Shown in pieces: positions 18,140 through 27,644 of a DNA stretch of 41,849 bases. The translations under genes and the position numbers were made by a program. Source of the stretch: Occallatibacter sp. (GTDB lineage: Bacteria > Acidobacteriota > Terriglobia > Terriglobales > Acidobacteriaceae). The stretch is taken from positions 1 to 41,849 of the forward strand of contig JARLFZ010000027.1 in the NCBI GenBank assembly GCA_031296305.1. The letters run 5' to 3'. How positions within the stretch are numbered: the stretch's first letter is position 1; every line of letters begins with the position of its first letter. The notes under the pieces are model-generated. The model was not told the origin of the DNA. It did no database searches and worked only from the letters and a program-made list of their open reading frames with translations.

Positions 18140-18547
18140 GACACTGGAAGGTGACTTGCACCTTTACGGCACATTCGAGCCTCGAGATTTGAGTTGTTTC
18201 TGCCGGTCTGAGATCTGCAACCGGGGCCTGGCCCTGTGGATAAATGATGCAACCAGATTCTCTTTTCAGGCGTCAAAATGGTTGAACGGGACGGCGTGTC
18301 CACTCGGGAGAAGCATTTGGGTGTAGCCTTGGAGCCCCTACGGGCTCGCTTCTTCACCCTCCGCCGGCGGAAGGTCTTTTCCCTCACCCGTGGCGATCGG
18401 ATATCCCGGTATAAGTCGCCCCCGATTTGCAGTGAGCGGCAACCCGAAGGGCGCGGCAGCCCGTCTACACACGGCTTGCCTACCGTCGTCAGGGGCCTTA
18501 AGTTCCAAGACCATAGCGGGTTCGGGCTCATTCTCCGGAGGTGCATC
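18140..18547. other. Intergenic stretch between permease and PA2169-like gene
   Basis: The divergent promoters should be here. The rightward frame is open from 18278 but has no ribosome site, and its translation looks like noise until 18548. There is a GAGCCC-CCTAC-type hairpin at 18332-18347 followed by GCTTCTTC, and a CCGCCGGCGG palindrome shortly after. Neither is a clear terminator. I see no other gene. Confidence 0.35.
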
Positions 18548-19060
18548 TTGTCTCAACCGATGCGAGAACCGGTTCGATCGGACTCCGCAGTGCAGCGCGT
18601 GATTGAAATCCTCGTCGATAGCCAGGATGGACTTGCCACTGCGGGCGAAAGACTTCAAAATCAATCGCTGAAGCGATATTTCTTCGCTGAGTCCCTGCTG
18701 CGCGCGCAATTTATCGACGAGCTGGAGACGGCCCTTCGCCTTCGAGGCGTGAGCACATTCTGGGAGAAGGGTAGCGCGGTAGCGACCCTTCACCGCACGT
18801 GGGCTCGCATCAAGTCCAGGTTCATAGGCGGAGATCACACGCTGCTGGTCACCGCCGAGCAGGGTGAAGACGCCGTCACGGAAGTCTACTGCAAAGCCTT
18901 GGAGACCTACCTGCCTACGTCCATCCGCGAGATTCTGACGGCGCAGGGAGCGCACATCGAGTTGGTCCATGAATTTCTGAGAACGGAGCGTGACGCCCCA
19001 GATGCGAGGGGCAAAATGGCCGGGAGAGCAGTGCCCGCAAGTCACGAAGTTGCGCGTTGA
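18548..19060 (+). CDS. PA2169-like (DUF2383) four-helix-bundle protein
   Basis: A 170-residue protein beginning at a TTG placed six bases after a perfect GGAGG; an in-frame ATG lies four codons later. Four amphipathic helices are recognisable. The first is AVQRVIEILVDSQDGLATAG. The second is LKRYFFAESLLRAQFIDELE. A GSAVATLHRTWARIKSRFIG segment and a TAEQGEDAVTEVYCKALE segment follow. This spacing and the ferritin-like EQGED...Y pattern match the DUF2383/PA2169 family. The family has a ferritin-like fold and is often seen with stress genes, but its activity is not known. It stands alone between two non-coding stretches. Confidence 0.78.
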   Translation: MSQPMREPVRSDSAVQRVIEILVDSQDGLATAGERLQNQSLKRYFFAESLLRAQFIDELETALRLRGVSTFWEKGSAVATLHRTWARIKSRFIGGDHTLLVTAEQGEDAVTEVYCKALETYLPTSIREILTAQGAHIELVHEFLRTERDAPDARGKMAGRAVPASHEVAR

Positions 19061-19460
19061 CGGCCTGGCATCCGCCGCATCACTGAACCAACCTTCTACT
19101 TTTATGGTCCCCGGAGGGGATGAATTACCGCCCAGTACTGGTTTTACATAAGTTATTGAACGTATTGAACGCTCAAAACTGCCCAAGCGCAGGTAACGCG
19201 GTACTTGAGTACGCTACAAGTACACGAGATTTCAGACGAAAACGGAAATCGCGCTCGGTCGTTCTTCGATCCGGGGAAAACGGCGAACGGGCTCACTGAG
19301 CGCTAAGACGGTTCCTGCCGGGGCTGGCTGCTCGTACGAGATCGTCAAGCAACCTATTCGCACAGTTCTGCCATCAAACAACTCGATGATTTTTCGTGGG
19401 CCGGCACAGCCAAGGGTTGCGTCAGCCAACGAGTTGGATTTCTACGTGTATCCTGTGAAG
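19061..19460. other. Intergenic stretch with inverted and tandem motifs
   Basis: No convincing gene occurs in these 400 bases. They contain a hairpin TCCCC-GGA-GGGGA near 19107, two tandem copies of ATTGAACG(T/C) near 19156-19172, and an inverted repeat GTACTTG-N9-CAAGTAC at 19201-19223 that could be an operator. A 65-codon minus-strand frame (19232-19429) starts at TTG without a ribosome site and is not called as a gene. Confidence 0.35.
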
Positions 19461-19862
19461 ATGCAGCGATGGAATGCACCTCGGCCATTCAGTCTCCCGG
19501 TGATCCTCGGGTCCGTGGGGCTGGCTGTGTGTGTGTTCGCATGGGGCCTGCAATATAAGCTCTCACTTTATGATTCACCTCAGACAGCTTCTCATCGTTC
19601 TCAGCGAATTCCGCAGGCCAAACTCTTATCCAGAAATGAGCGATCGGGAACGACGGAAAGCCCACAGGTAGTTCGAGCGAAAACCTCTGCCAAGGTTAGC
19701 TACGCCGTTCCTACTGCCGTCTTCCTCTTCCTATTGCTGGCCATAAATGTATTCAATCTACAAGAATCACGCCAAAGAATTCAGCGCACGAATCATTCGT
19801 GGCATCTTCGTCGTGGACTATTCAATATCTTCTTCGTTCGACCCCCGCCGCTTCTCGCCTAA
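19461..19862 (+). CDS. Small membrane protein, unknown family
   Basis: A 133-residue protein beginning MQRWNAPRPFSLPVILGSVG. Two hydrophobic segments are visible: about residues 12-30, ending in WGLQYKLSLY, and about 81-98 (AVPTAVFLFLLLAINVF). A polar Ser/Arg-rich loop lies between them and the tail is basic. The GLQYKLSLY motif after the first helix looks distinctive, but I cannot attach a function. It precedes the efflux operon by about 140 bases in the same direction. The start is the ATG after GTGAAG; upstream in-frame starts would add residues without hydrophobic character. Confidence 0.55.
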   Translation: MQRWNAPRPFSLPVILGSVGLAVCVFAWGLQYKLSLYDSPQTASHRSQRIPQAKLLSRNERSGTTESPQVVRAKTSAKVSYAVPTAVFLFLLLAINVFNLQESRQRIQRTNHSWHLRRGLFNIFFVRPPPLLA

Positions 19863-20004
19863 TTGGTCCTCGCCCTTAAGTATTGACGCATCGTCGCCGG
19901 CCAGCTGGCCGGGCGTCGCGTGGCCCATTCACAGCCGACGAACCGTGCCACATCGTTTTGGCACCGGCAGTCGCAGGGTTTCAATTTCGAGGTGCAATCA
20001 AATC

Positions 20005-21288
20005 ATGCGAAAGCAGACTTACTTGATTCTCTTCATAGGATTGGCGTTTACGGTGGTGGCCAGTCTAGTTGCCTGTCACTCAACGGATAGCAATTCAACG
20101 GCGAGAGCCGCGGCAATTCCCTCCGCAAAGGTTGCCACAGCGCAGCGGGGCGATATTTCGCATGTGCTGACGCTCGCCGGCCAATTCCAACCCTATCAAG
20201 TTGTGGATGTGCACCCCAAGGTTAGCGGCTACATGTCACGCATCAACGTGGATATCGGCGACGTCGTTCATCGGGGCCAGACGCTGGCGATCCTGGAAGT
20301 GCCGGAGTTGAAGGCGGAGTTGCAGCAAACAGTGTTCCAACTCCAGCAGACCAAAGAAGAGATTGCGCAGGCGCAGAACGGGGTCAATCGCGCAGAGGCG
20401 GAACACACGGCTCTGCACGCTGCGTCAGAGCGGCTGAAGCAAGCGGCCCAGGGAAGGCCGGGGTTGATTGCGCAACAGGAACTGGACGATGCCCAGGCCA
20501 AGGATTTGTCCTCGGAGGCCCAGGTAGACGCAGCCAAATCGGCGTTGGCGGCGGCGCAGCAACACGCAAACGCATCACGGTCGGACAATCAGCGCATTGC
20601 GGCGATGGAAAACTACACCAACGTGACGGCGCCTTTGGACGGGGTTGTGATTTGGCGCTACGCGGATACCGGCGCACTGATTCAGGGCGGCACCAACTCC
20701 AACGATCAGGCGCTTCCCATTGTGCGGCTGTCGCAGAGCGATCTTCTCCGGCTGCGCATCCCGGTGCCTGAGGACGATGTGAAATTCGTCCATGTCGGCG
20801 ACCAGTTGCAAGTGCGCGTGGATGCGATCGGCCGTTCGTTTACGGGGAAGATTGTGCGCTTTACGCGCGAAGTGAATTTCGAAACCCGGACCATGGAAAC
20901 GGAAGTGGATGTGGAGAACAAGGATCTGTCCATTGCGCCGGGGATGTATGCCAACACCATGTTGCAACTGGCAAATGTAACCAACGCAGTGACGATTCCT
21001 GTTGAGGCGCTGGTGCTCAATGGGAAGCAGGAGACTGTCTACGTTCTCGACGGCAGCAATCGCATTCATATTCGCAACGTCGCGGTGGGACTCGAGGGAT
21101 CGAAACTCGCCGAGATCACCAGCGGTCTCAACCCTGGCGACCGCGTGGTAACAGGGGGCCAGGATAAATACCAGGAGGGCGAAGAAGTGAGTCCGTTGCT
21201 CACCGCTTCGCCCGCCTCGGAGACGGTGCAGGAATCGGGCGGAATGATCGACATGAAGGCCGAAACGGGCGATGGAGGCGCGCACTGA
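20005..21288 (+). CDS. RND efflux periplasmic adaptor (membrane fusion protein)
   Basis: A 427-residue lipoprotein-type adaptor. A signal of about 24 residues ends in a lipobox (VASLVAC). A first lipoyl half follows (VVDVHPKVSGYMSRINVDIG, then DVVHRGQTLAILEVPELKAE). A long coiled-coil hairpin spans about residues 95-195, rich in Gln, Ala and Glu. The second lipoyl half is NVTAPLDGVVIWRYADTG, followed by beta-barrel and membrane-proximal domains. It links the inner-membrane pump to the TolC-like channel. The upstream frame is open but the ATG at 20005 places the signal peptide correctly. Its stop overlaps the permease start (TGATG), indicating translational coupling in an adaptor-permease-channel operon. 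Confidence 0.93.
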   Translation: MRKQTYLILFIGLAFTVVASLVACHSTDSNSTARAAAIPSAKVATAQRGDISHVLTLAGQFQPYQVVDVHPKVSGYMSRINVDIGDVVHRGQTLAILEVPELKAELQQTVFQLQQTKEEIAQAQNGVNRAEAEHTALHAASERLKQAAQGRPGLIAQQELDDAQAKDLSSEAQVDAAKSALAAAQQHANASRSDNQRIAAMENYTNVTAPLDGVVIWRYADTGALIQGGTNSNDQALPIVRLSQSDLLRLRIPVPEDDVKFVHVGDQLQVRVDAIGRSFTGKIVRFTREVNFETRTMETEVDVENKDLSIAPGMYANTMLQLANVTNAVTIPVEALVLNGKQETVYVLDGSNRIHIRNVAVGLEGSKLAEITSGLNPGDRVVTGGQDKYQEGEEVSPLLTASPASETVQESGGMIDMKAETGDGGAH

Positions 21289-24200
21289 TGCCGAAGTTTG
21301 CTCTCAGATTTCCCTTCTTCATTATCATGTTGTGCTTGCTGGTATCTCTCGTGGGAGCGGTCAACATCGCTCAGATGCCGGTAGATTTGTTTCCCAAGAT
21401 TGACTTGCCGGTGGTGGTGGTGGCCACGTTCTACAACGGAATGCCACCGCAGCAGATTGAAGCCGACATAACGAATACGTTTGAACGGTTCTTCACTCTG
21501 GGCGCCAATATCGACCACAGTGAGTCGCGCTCGCTGACGGGCGTGAGCCTGATCAAGATCTACTTCAAGCCGGGCACGGATCCGAATGCGGCGTTGAGCA
21601 ACATCGCCAATCTGGCCATGGCCGATTTGCGGCGATTGCCGCCCGGAACCCTGCCTCCGGTGGTGCTGGGGATGGATGCTTCAACGCAGCCGGTGTGCCT
21701 GGTGACGCTGAAAGGCCAGGGGCTGAACGAGACCAATCTGAAAGATCTTGCGCAGTTCCAGGTGCGCAACCAGATTTCGAACGTACAGGGAGCCTCGGTG
21801 CCGCAACCTTTCGGGGGCACCTACCGGCAGATCCAGATTTATGTGGATCCGTTGAAGCTTGAGGCGCGCAACCTGAGCCTGAACGACGTGGTGACGTCAG
21901 TAAACAGCTCCAACCTGATTCTGCCCGCGGGCGACGTGCGCATTGGATCAAAGGACTACAACATCTACGCCAACAGCCAGTTTCCTGATGCGAACGCGAT
22001 GAACCAGATGCCGTTGAAGTCGGTGGGCAACTCGTCGGTGCTGGTAGGCGACATCGGCAAAGCGATCGACGCTGGAGCCTTGCAATACAACATCGTGCGC
22101 ATCGACGGACAGCGTTCGGTTTACGTGCCGGTCTTCAAGCAGGGCGGCGACAGCAACACCATCACCATCGTCAACGGAATGAAGGCCGCGATCAAGCATC
22201 TGGTCGATATTCCCGAATCCCTGCAGACGGCAGTGGTATTTGACCAATCTCTTTTCGTCAAACTGGCGATCAAGAACGTTTCGAAAGAAGCGCTCATCGG
22301 ACTGGTGCTGACCGGGGTGATGATTCTCGTGTTCCTGGGCAGTCCGCGCGCCATGATCGCCGTAGTCATTTCCGTTCCGCTTTCGATGGTGGTCTGCTTG
22401 TTGCTCGTCGGTTTCACGGGTGGCTCCATCAACACCATGATCCTGGGCGGACTGGCGCTGGTCTTTTCCAGGCTGATCGATAACGGCGTGATTGTGCTTG
22501 AAAACATCTTCCGGCACATGGAGTTGGGTGAATCACCTCAAGTCGCCGCGGAGAAGGGCGGAACAGAAGTCTCAATGGCGGTGCTCGCAGCCACCTTCAC
22601 TACCTCCATCGTGTTTTTCCCGGTGACGTTTTTCACCGGTGTGAGCAAGTACATCTTCACGCCGATGGCGTTGGGCGTGGTACTCTCGATCTTCGCATCG
22701 TACTTCTTCGCCATGACCGTGGTGCCGCTCTTCTGCGCCAAATTCATCCGTTTGCACGGCGATGTCGAAGGCAGCCAATCTCATCTGGGCTTCTTCACAC
22801 GCTTCGAAGCAAAGTTCAACGACAAGTTCCAGGCCATGCTGAACTGGTACGAAGGTCTTGCGATGCGCGCGATGGAGCGGCCTGGCTTTATTGCCGTAGC
22901 GATATTCGGCGGCGTGGTGGTGCTGCTGTTGGTTACGTTTCCCTTCATTGGACACGCCTACTTTCCTCGCACTGACCCAGGCCAATTCATCATTGACATG
23001 CGCATGCCAAGCGGCACGCGTCTTGAGGTGAGCAACGGCTACGTCGCAAAAGTCGAGGACATTATCCGCAGTGTGGTGCCCTCAAAAGATCTGGGTATGA
23101 TCGTCTCCAACATCGGTGTCTATCCCGATCTGTCGGCGATCTACACGACCAATGCCTCGATGGACACCGCCTTTGTGCAGACCAGCCTGAAGGAGGGCCA
23201 CGGTACCGGCAGCTATGAATACATGCGCCGTGTACAGGAAAAGCTCGCGAGAGAGATGCCGGAGCTCTCGATCTATTTCCAAGCCGGCGGTCTTGTCGAT
23301 TCGGTGATCAATCAAGGGCTGCCCGCTCCCATCGACATTCAAATCAAGTCGCAGGATATGAATGCCTCCTATGCCCTGGCCACGCAACTGGCAGCGAAGA
23401 TCAAAGCGATGCCCAACGTGAGCAGTGTGTATATCCCGCAAAGCATCGACTACCCCGGCCTGGCGCTGAACATCGACCGCGAGCGCGCCAGCTTGATCGG
23501 GCTTTCGGCCAAAGACGTGGTCGACGATGTGATCACGGCGCTCACTTCGGACGGCATGGTGGCTCCCAGCTATTGGATCGATCCGAAGAGCGGCAACAAC
23601 TACATGGTCACGGTGCAATACGCAAACAGCTGGATTGACAACATGTCGATGGAGGACATGAAGAACATTCCTCTGCGCGGCGTGCGCCCTGCTGGCTACA
23701 ACCCGATGCAGGAGAGCAGGCGGTCGGATCCAACCTCATCGCAGATGCCCGGCAACGAGAACTCGGCGGGCTATGTGCCGTTGGGGGCGGTGGCTAGTAT
23801 CCAACAGATCAACACGCCCACGGAGGTGGACCACAACCAGATTCGCCGCGTGATCGACATTTATGTGGCCACCAAAAGCGAGGCACTGCAGGGCGTGGGC
23901 GCGAATATCGAACGCCTGCTGGCTGACACGAAGCACGACAAGAACACGGTGATTGCTGTGAGGGGCGCTGTGATGAGCATGAACCAGGCATTCCACGACT
24001 TCGGCGTTGGCCTCATCATTGCCATCCTGCTCGTCTACCTGATTCTGATGGCCCAGTTCGCCTCGTTCATTGACCCTTTCATCATCCTGATGGCGATTCC
24101 ACCGGGGCTGGCTGGCGTGGCGCTCATCCTCCTGTTGACGGGCAGTTCACTGAACATCATGTCGCTGATGGGAGTGATCATGATGGCCGGCATCGTGGTG

Positions 24201-24509
24201 TCGAACAGCATTCTCATCGTCGAGTTCGCGGGGATTCTTCACAAGCAGGGTATGGGGCTGAAAGCCGCGGTGGTGGAGTCGTGCAAGGTTCGCCTGCGCC
24301 CCATCCTGATGACCTCGCTGGCGACGCTGCTCGGCATGATTCCGATGGCGCTGGGACTGGAGGCGGGTAGCGAACAATATGCGCCGTTGGCGCGGGCAAT
24401 CATCGGCGGATTGGCGCTCTCTGTTGTTGTCACCATGTTCCTGGTTCCAGCGGTGTACCTGGTAGTCCATGGACGGGACGAAGTCAAGACCGCGGTCGCG
24501 GAGGAATAG
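21288..24509 (+). CDS. RND-family efflux permease (atypical proton-relay residues)
   Basis: A 1073-residue inner-membrane pump with the RND layout: a first helix, a large periplasmic domain (about 30-330), helices 2-6, helix 7, a second periplasmic domain and helices 8-12. It is closest in plan to HAE1/AcrB-like pumps. In helix 4 the AcrB LVDDAIVVVEN motif reads LIDNGVIVLEN, so the second aspartate (AcrB D408) is Asn399 and the first is kept (D398). In helix 10, AcrB AKNAILIVEF reads VSNSILIVEF, so the lysine (K940) is Ser972. Exported compounds are unknown. It is translationally coupled to the adaptor upstream and followed within 2 bases by the TolC-like gene. Confidence 0.93.
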   Translation: MPKFALRFPFFIIMLCLLVSLVGAVNIAQMPVDLFPKIDLPVVVVATFYNGMPPQQIEADITNTFERFFTLGANIDHSESRSLTGVSLIKIYFKPGTDPNAALSNIANLAMADLRRLPPGTLPPVVLGMDASTQPVCLVTLKGQGLNETNLKDLAQFQVRNQISNVQGASVPQPFGGTYRQIQIYVDPLKLEARNLSLNDVVTSVNSSNLILPAGDVRIGSKDYNIYANSQFPDANAMNQMPLKSVGNSSVLVGDIGKAIDAGALQYNIVRIDGQRSVYVPVFKQGGDSNTITIVNGMKAAIKHLVDIPESLQTAVVFDQSLFVKLAIKNVSKEALIGLVLTGVMILVFLGSPRAMIAVVISVPLSMVVCLLLVGFTGGSINTMILGGLALVFSRLIDNGVIVLENIFRHMELGESPQVAAEKGGTEVSMAVLAATFTTSIVFFPVTFFTGVSKYIFTPMALGVVLSIFASYFFAMTVVPLFCAKFIRLHGDVEGSQSHLGFFTRFEAKFNDKFQAMLNWYEGLAMRAMERPGFIAVAIFGGVVVLLLVTFPFIGHAYFPRTDPGQFIIDMRMPSGTRLEVSNGYVAKVEDIIRSVVPSKDLGMIVSNIGVYPDLSAIYTTNASMDTAFVQTSLKEGHGTGSYEYMRRVQEKLAREMPELSIYFQAGGLVDSVINQGLPAPIDIQIKSQDMNASYALATQLAAKIKAMPNVSSVYIPQSIDYPGLALNIDRERASLIGLSAKDVVDDVITALTSDGMVAPSYWIDPKSGNNYMVTVQYANSWIDNMSMEDMKNIPLRGVRPAGYNPMQESRRSDPTSSQMPGNENSAGYVPLGAVASIQQINTPTEVDHNQIRRVIDIYVATKSEALQGVGANIERLLADTKHDKNTVIAVRGAVMSMNQAFHDFGVGLIIAILLVYLILMAQFASFIDPFIILMAIPPGLAGVALILLLTGSSLNIMSLMGVIMMAGIVVSNSILIVEFAGILHKQGMGLKAAVVESCKVRLRPILMTSLATLLGMIPMALGLEAGSEQYAPLARAIIGGLALSVVVTMFLVPAVYLVVHGRDEVKTAVAEE

Positions 24510-24511
24510 AC

Positions 24512-25900
24512 ATGACTGAATCCGTAAAGAGAATAATGATCCGTTCCGCGTGCGCGTTAATGTTACTGGTCTTTTTGCCGTGCGCGATGCGCTCGCAACA
24601 GGCGCAGGCGCCGGCGGCGCCAATGCCTTCACTGCAACTGCCGGCTGCACAAGCACCAGCTGGTCCTGTTGTGTCCTTGGGACCGAGACTGACGCTGGCG
24701 GATGCAGAGCGCATGGCGATCGCGCACAACCCGAACATCAGCGTGGCGCGGCTCCTTGCGCTGTCGCAGGCGCAGTTGACGCGGGAAGTGCGTTCTGCCG
24801 AACTGCCCACGCTGAAAGGTGACTTGACCGCAGTAGGCGCACACGAAAACAGCCGTATCACCGCAGGCCTGTTGAACAATCCATCAGTTTACGACCGGGC
24901 CGCGGGCGGCTTGACGGTGAGCCAACTCATCACCGACTTCGGGCGCACGCACAACCTGGTGCGGAGCGCGCAATCGAACGCGCAGGCGCAACTCGAAAAC
25001 GAGCGTGCCACAGAGCTCGATATCACGCTGACAGTAGATCAGGCGTTCTATCAGGTGTTGACGAGCCAGGCGGTGCTGAAGGTGGCTGAGGAAACGGTAA
25101 ACCAGCGCCAGGCAACCGTGGACCAGGTTGGCGCTCTCGCCAAGGCAAAGCTGCGGTCGGATCTCGACCTGAGCTTTGCGGACGTGCAACTCTCACAGGC
25201 CAAGCTGCTTTTGCTTGACGCCCAGAATGAGGCCGCCGATGCCATGGCGCGCCTCAACACGGTGTTGGGCTCCGAGCGGGATGAACAATACACGCTTGTG
25301 GATGAGACTACGGCAAGCCCTGAGCCTGCGCCCCAGGACGCCGAGGCGCTGCTGCAAACGGCTTTTGCCGCGCGTCCCGATCTTGCCGCGCTCAACTCGA
25401 GCTACACCGCTGCCCGCCAGTTCAGCACTGCCGAGCACGAACTGTGGATGCCGACCGTTTCGGCGCTGGCCGCGGTGGGTGGTACGCCGGTGCGTGCGGA
25501 TCAGATTCAATCCTCGTGGTACGGCGCCGCTGGCGCAAACATTAGCATTCCGGTCTTCAACGGATTTCTGTACAACGCCCGCGCACAGGAGGCAAAGCTG
25601 CGCGCCAATGCTGCCGGGGAACAAGTGAGGAACCTGCGCGATGTGATTGCGCGCGATTTACGCACCGCGGTCCTGAATGCACAGAATGCGTTTCAGCGCA
25701 TCGGCGTCACGCAGCAAATGTTGAACCAAGCGAACTTGGCTCTCGATCTTTCACAGGAACGGTACAAGATCGGCTTGAGCGGGATCGTGGAGCTGACCCA
25801 GGCGCAACTTGCACAAACGCAGGCAGAGATCGACTATGCGAATGCCCGCTACGCCTATCAAACCGCGCTGGCGGTGGTACGGTTCCAGACAGGTCAGTAG
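24512..25900 (+). CDS. TolC-family outer membrane efflux protein
   Basis: A 462-residue protein with a signal peptide (hydrophobic core about residues 11-26, ending near AMRSQQAQA). Two homologous outer-membrane-factor halves follow. The first begins LTLADAERMAIAHNPNISVA and the second around residue 285 (AEALLQTAFAARPDLAALNS). Long heptad-like helices, such as VVELTQAQLAQTQAEIDYAN near the C-terminus, form the periplasmic tunnel, with short beta segments between them for the outer-membrane barrel. It completes the tripartite pump with the two preceding genes; the start is 2 bases after the permease stop and AGGAATAG serves as ribosome site. No dedicated terminator was found after it. Confidence 0.93.
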   Translation: MTESVKRIMIRSACALMLLVFLPCAMRSQQAQAPAAPMPSLQLPAAQAPAGPVVSLGPRLTLADAERMAIAHNPNISVARLLALSQAQLTREVRSAELPTLKGDLTAVGAHENSRITAGLLNNPSVYDRAAGGLTVSQLITDFGRTHNLVRSAQSNAQAQLENERATELDITLTVDQAFYQVLTSQAVLKVAEETVNQRQATVDQVGALAKAKLRSDLDLSFADVQLSQAKLLLLDAQNEAADAMARLNTVLGSERDEQYTLVDETTASPEPAPQDAEALLQTAFAARPDLAALNSSYTAARQFSTAEHELWMPTVSALAAVGGTPVRADQIQSSWYGAAGANISIPVFNGFLYNARAQEAKLRANAAGEQVRNLRDVIARDLRTAVLNAQNAFQRIGVTQQMLNQANLALDLSQERYKIGLSGIVELTQAQLAQTQAEIDYANARYAYQTALAVVRFQTGQ

Positions 25901-26031
25901 CCTTGTGCAACTTGCTATGTCATTTGGGGCGCGGTTAAGTTTTCCCTCTACCGAAGCGTATCCACAATTCCGTGAGAGGTGATCGTTCTTGACGTTCCGA
26001 TGCTGAGCTCTTTTTCGAGGAGGTTCCGACG

Positions 26032-26919
26032 ATGCCAGTGATTGGCGACAGGCCCGAATTAAACCTGAAAGCAGTTATCTATGCAACAGATCTTTCTCCT
26101 GGCTCCAGGAACGCCGGCCTCTACGCCGCGCACATAGCTGCCTATTTCTCAGCAAAGCTGCTAGTAACTCATGCCTTCACGCTGGAGCAAGCTGCGTTGG
26201 AAGTTGAAGTTGGCGACAGACGATCAAGTCAGCAGAGACAGAACTTGACGCATCTTCTATCGAGAGAGGCTGATTCCCTGGGAGCAAATTCGATCGAAAT
26301 TATTCCCACACTTTTGGAAGGAAATCCTGAAGATGTAATTCCGGATCTGGCGGATAAGCATGAGCCGTCCATGATCGTTCTGGGGACGCATGGTGGGGGT
26401 CGACTCGAGCGGGGAATCATTGGCTCGGTCGCAGAGAAAATCCTACGGTCGACCCGCTGGCCAGCGCTTACCGTTGGCCCCCAGGTTCGGCCCTTATCTT
26501 CACAAACATTCCCTTTCGAGAGGATTCTTTTTGCGACCGACTTTACTGCTGCGTCCGCCAATGCTGCGACCTATGCGCTTACTTTCGCGGAAACTTTTGC
26601 AGCGAAGATTGATGTGCTCAATGTGATTGAGGAGGCCGCAATCGAGCATCCAGATCGTCTCGCCGATCTTCAGACTCACTTCTTTAATGCCCTTGACGCA
26701 CTCGTGCCGCAATGTGCCAGAGAATTCTGCGATCCAAGAACCTATGTGGCCGTCGGCGGGGCGCACGACAAGATCCTGGAACACATCAGAGAACGATCTA
26801 TCGAACTCCTGGTGCTCGGTATCCGGAAAACTTCGCATATCAGCATGGAGATGAGAACATCTGGAGCCTTTCGGATCATCGTAGATGCTCCTTGCCCAGT
26901 CCTGACGATTAGAAGCTGA
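26032..26919 (+). CDS. Tandem-domain universal stress protein
   Basis: A 295-residue protein with two UspA domains, about residues 10-150 and 160-295. The first opens with LKAVIYATDLSPGSRNAGLY and keeps the ATP-binding signature GTHGGGRLERGIIGSVAEKI. The second opens with FERILFATDFTAASANAATY, but its signature is degenerate (GIRKTSHISMEMRTSGAFRI), so only the first half is likely to bind ATP. Such proteins are cytoplasmic and accumulate in stress or growth arrest. A GAGGAGG ribosome site supports the ATG. It may be transcribed with the membrane protein gene 28 bases downstream. Confidence 0.9.
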   Translation: MPVIGDRPELNLKAVIYATDLSPGSRNAGLYAAHIAAYFSAKLLVTHAFTLEQAALEVEVGDRRSSQQRQNLTHLLSREADSLGANSIEIIPTLLEGNPEDVIPDLADKHEPSMIVLGTHGGGRLERGIIGSVAEKILRSTRWPALTVGPQVRPLSSQTFPFERILFATDFTAASANAATYALTFAETFAAKIDVLNVIEEAAIEHPDRLADLQTHFFNALDALVPQCAREFCDPRTYVAVGGAHDKILEHIRERSIELLVLGIRKTSHISMEMRTSGAFRIIVDAPCPVLTIRS

Positions 26920-26947
26920 GAAGCGAACCGCTCTGCCGGGGAATTAG

Positions 26948-27364
26948 ATGGGAAGACGGAAGAACCGTTCGAGTGACGAATACAATCACACCCCTACAAC
27001 GCTGCTATTAGCATTGCTCGGAGGCTCGTGTGCCTTCATTGCTGTTGAGACAACACTTCCAGACGTAATGGATGTGTGGGGAAGCCAGATGAGCAGAGTC
27101 CCGGGATGGCAATTCCATATGGGATCGGCGTGCAGTGGAATCATGATGTTCTTCGCAATCCTGTTCCTTCTGGAACTGCACGAAACAAAGTCACGCATAA
27201 CAGCGTGGCGATCAAGTGCACCGTGGTTGCCTCTCGTTGGGCTCACCTTGTTGGCAACAGTCATCCATATTCCCTGCTACATTGTGATCCCCGGAGGAAC
27301 CGTCTGCAGCGTATGGGCGTATCGCCAAACGTCCAGCGTGCGTCGCTGGCCTCGCCCTCTGTGA
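26948..27364 (+). CDS. Small membrane protein downstream of usp gene
   Basis: A 138-residue protein with a polar, basic N-terminus (MGRRKNRSSDEYNH) and three hydrophobic segments at about residues 17-36, 58-78 and 91-116. The C-terminus is basic (WAYRQTSSVRRWPRPL). A GGGGA ribosome site lies five bases before the ATG. I do not recognise the family. Its position 28 bases after the stress-protein gene suggests a shared transcript. The C-terminal 20 residues are less convincing than the rest, and the end of the gene may have been altered. Confidence 0.5.
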   Translation: MGRRKNRSSDEYNHTPTTLLLALLGGSCAFIAVETTLPDVMDVWGSQMSRVPGWQFHMGSACSGIMMFFAILFLLELHETKSRITAWRSSAPWLPLVGLTLLATVIHIPCYIVIPGGTVCSVWAYRQTSSVRRWPRPL

Positions 27365-27644
27365 CGCAAATCGTGCCGCTGCCGGTTGCTGCCATACCCA
27401 ACAAGCGAAAAACCTCCGTTGTTGACTGGAGCGTAAAGCACTCATTGGTAGTTCTGGGAGGATTGTCGGCAATACGGACATTTCTCCTGAAAGCCGGTGT
27501 CGGTGAATGCATCATCTGGCCCCACTCATCATTAGATACTGATGAACACTGGGACTCGTTGACCAGGTTTCCGATTCACTTTCACACATTACAGTTCACA
27601 GTGCGCCAAATATCTAGTAAGCTATTGATATTAAATATGTTAAA

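Noticed and set aside
19232..19429. 65-codon minus-strand frame
   Set aside because: It starts at TTG without a ribosome site and no family is recognised. The composition is not unreasonable, so it could be a remnant, but support is too weak.
27212..27515. Two overlapping minus-strand frames before tRNA-Leu
   Set aside because: They overlap each other in different frames and the 3' end of a plus-strand gene, have no ribosome site and are Arg/Cys-rich; listed only as an unexplained stretch.
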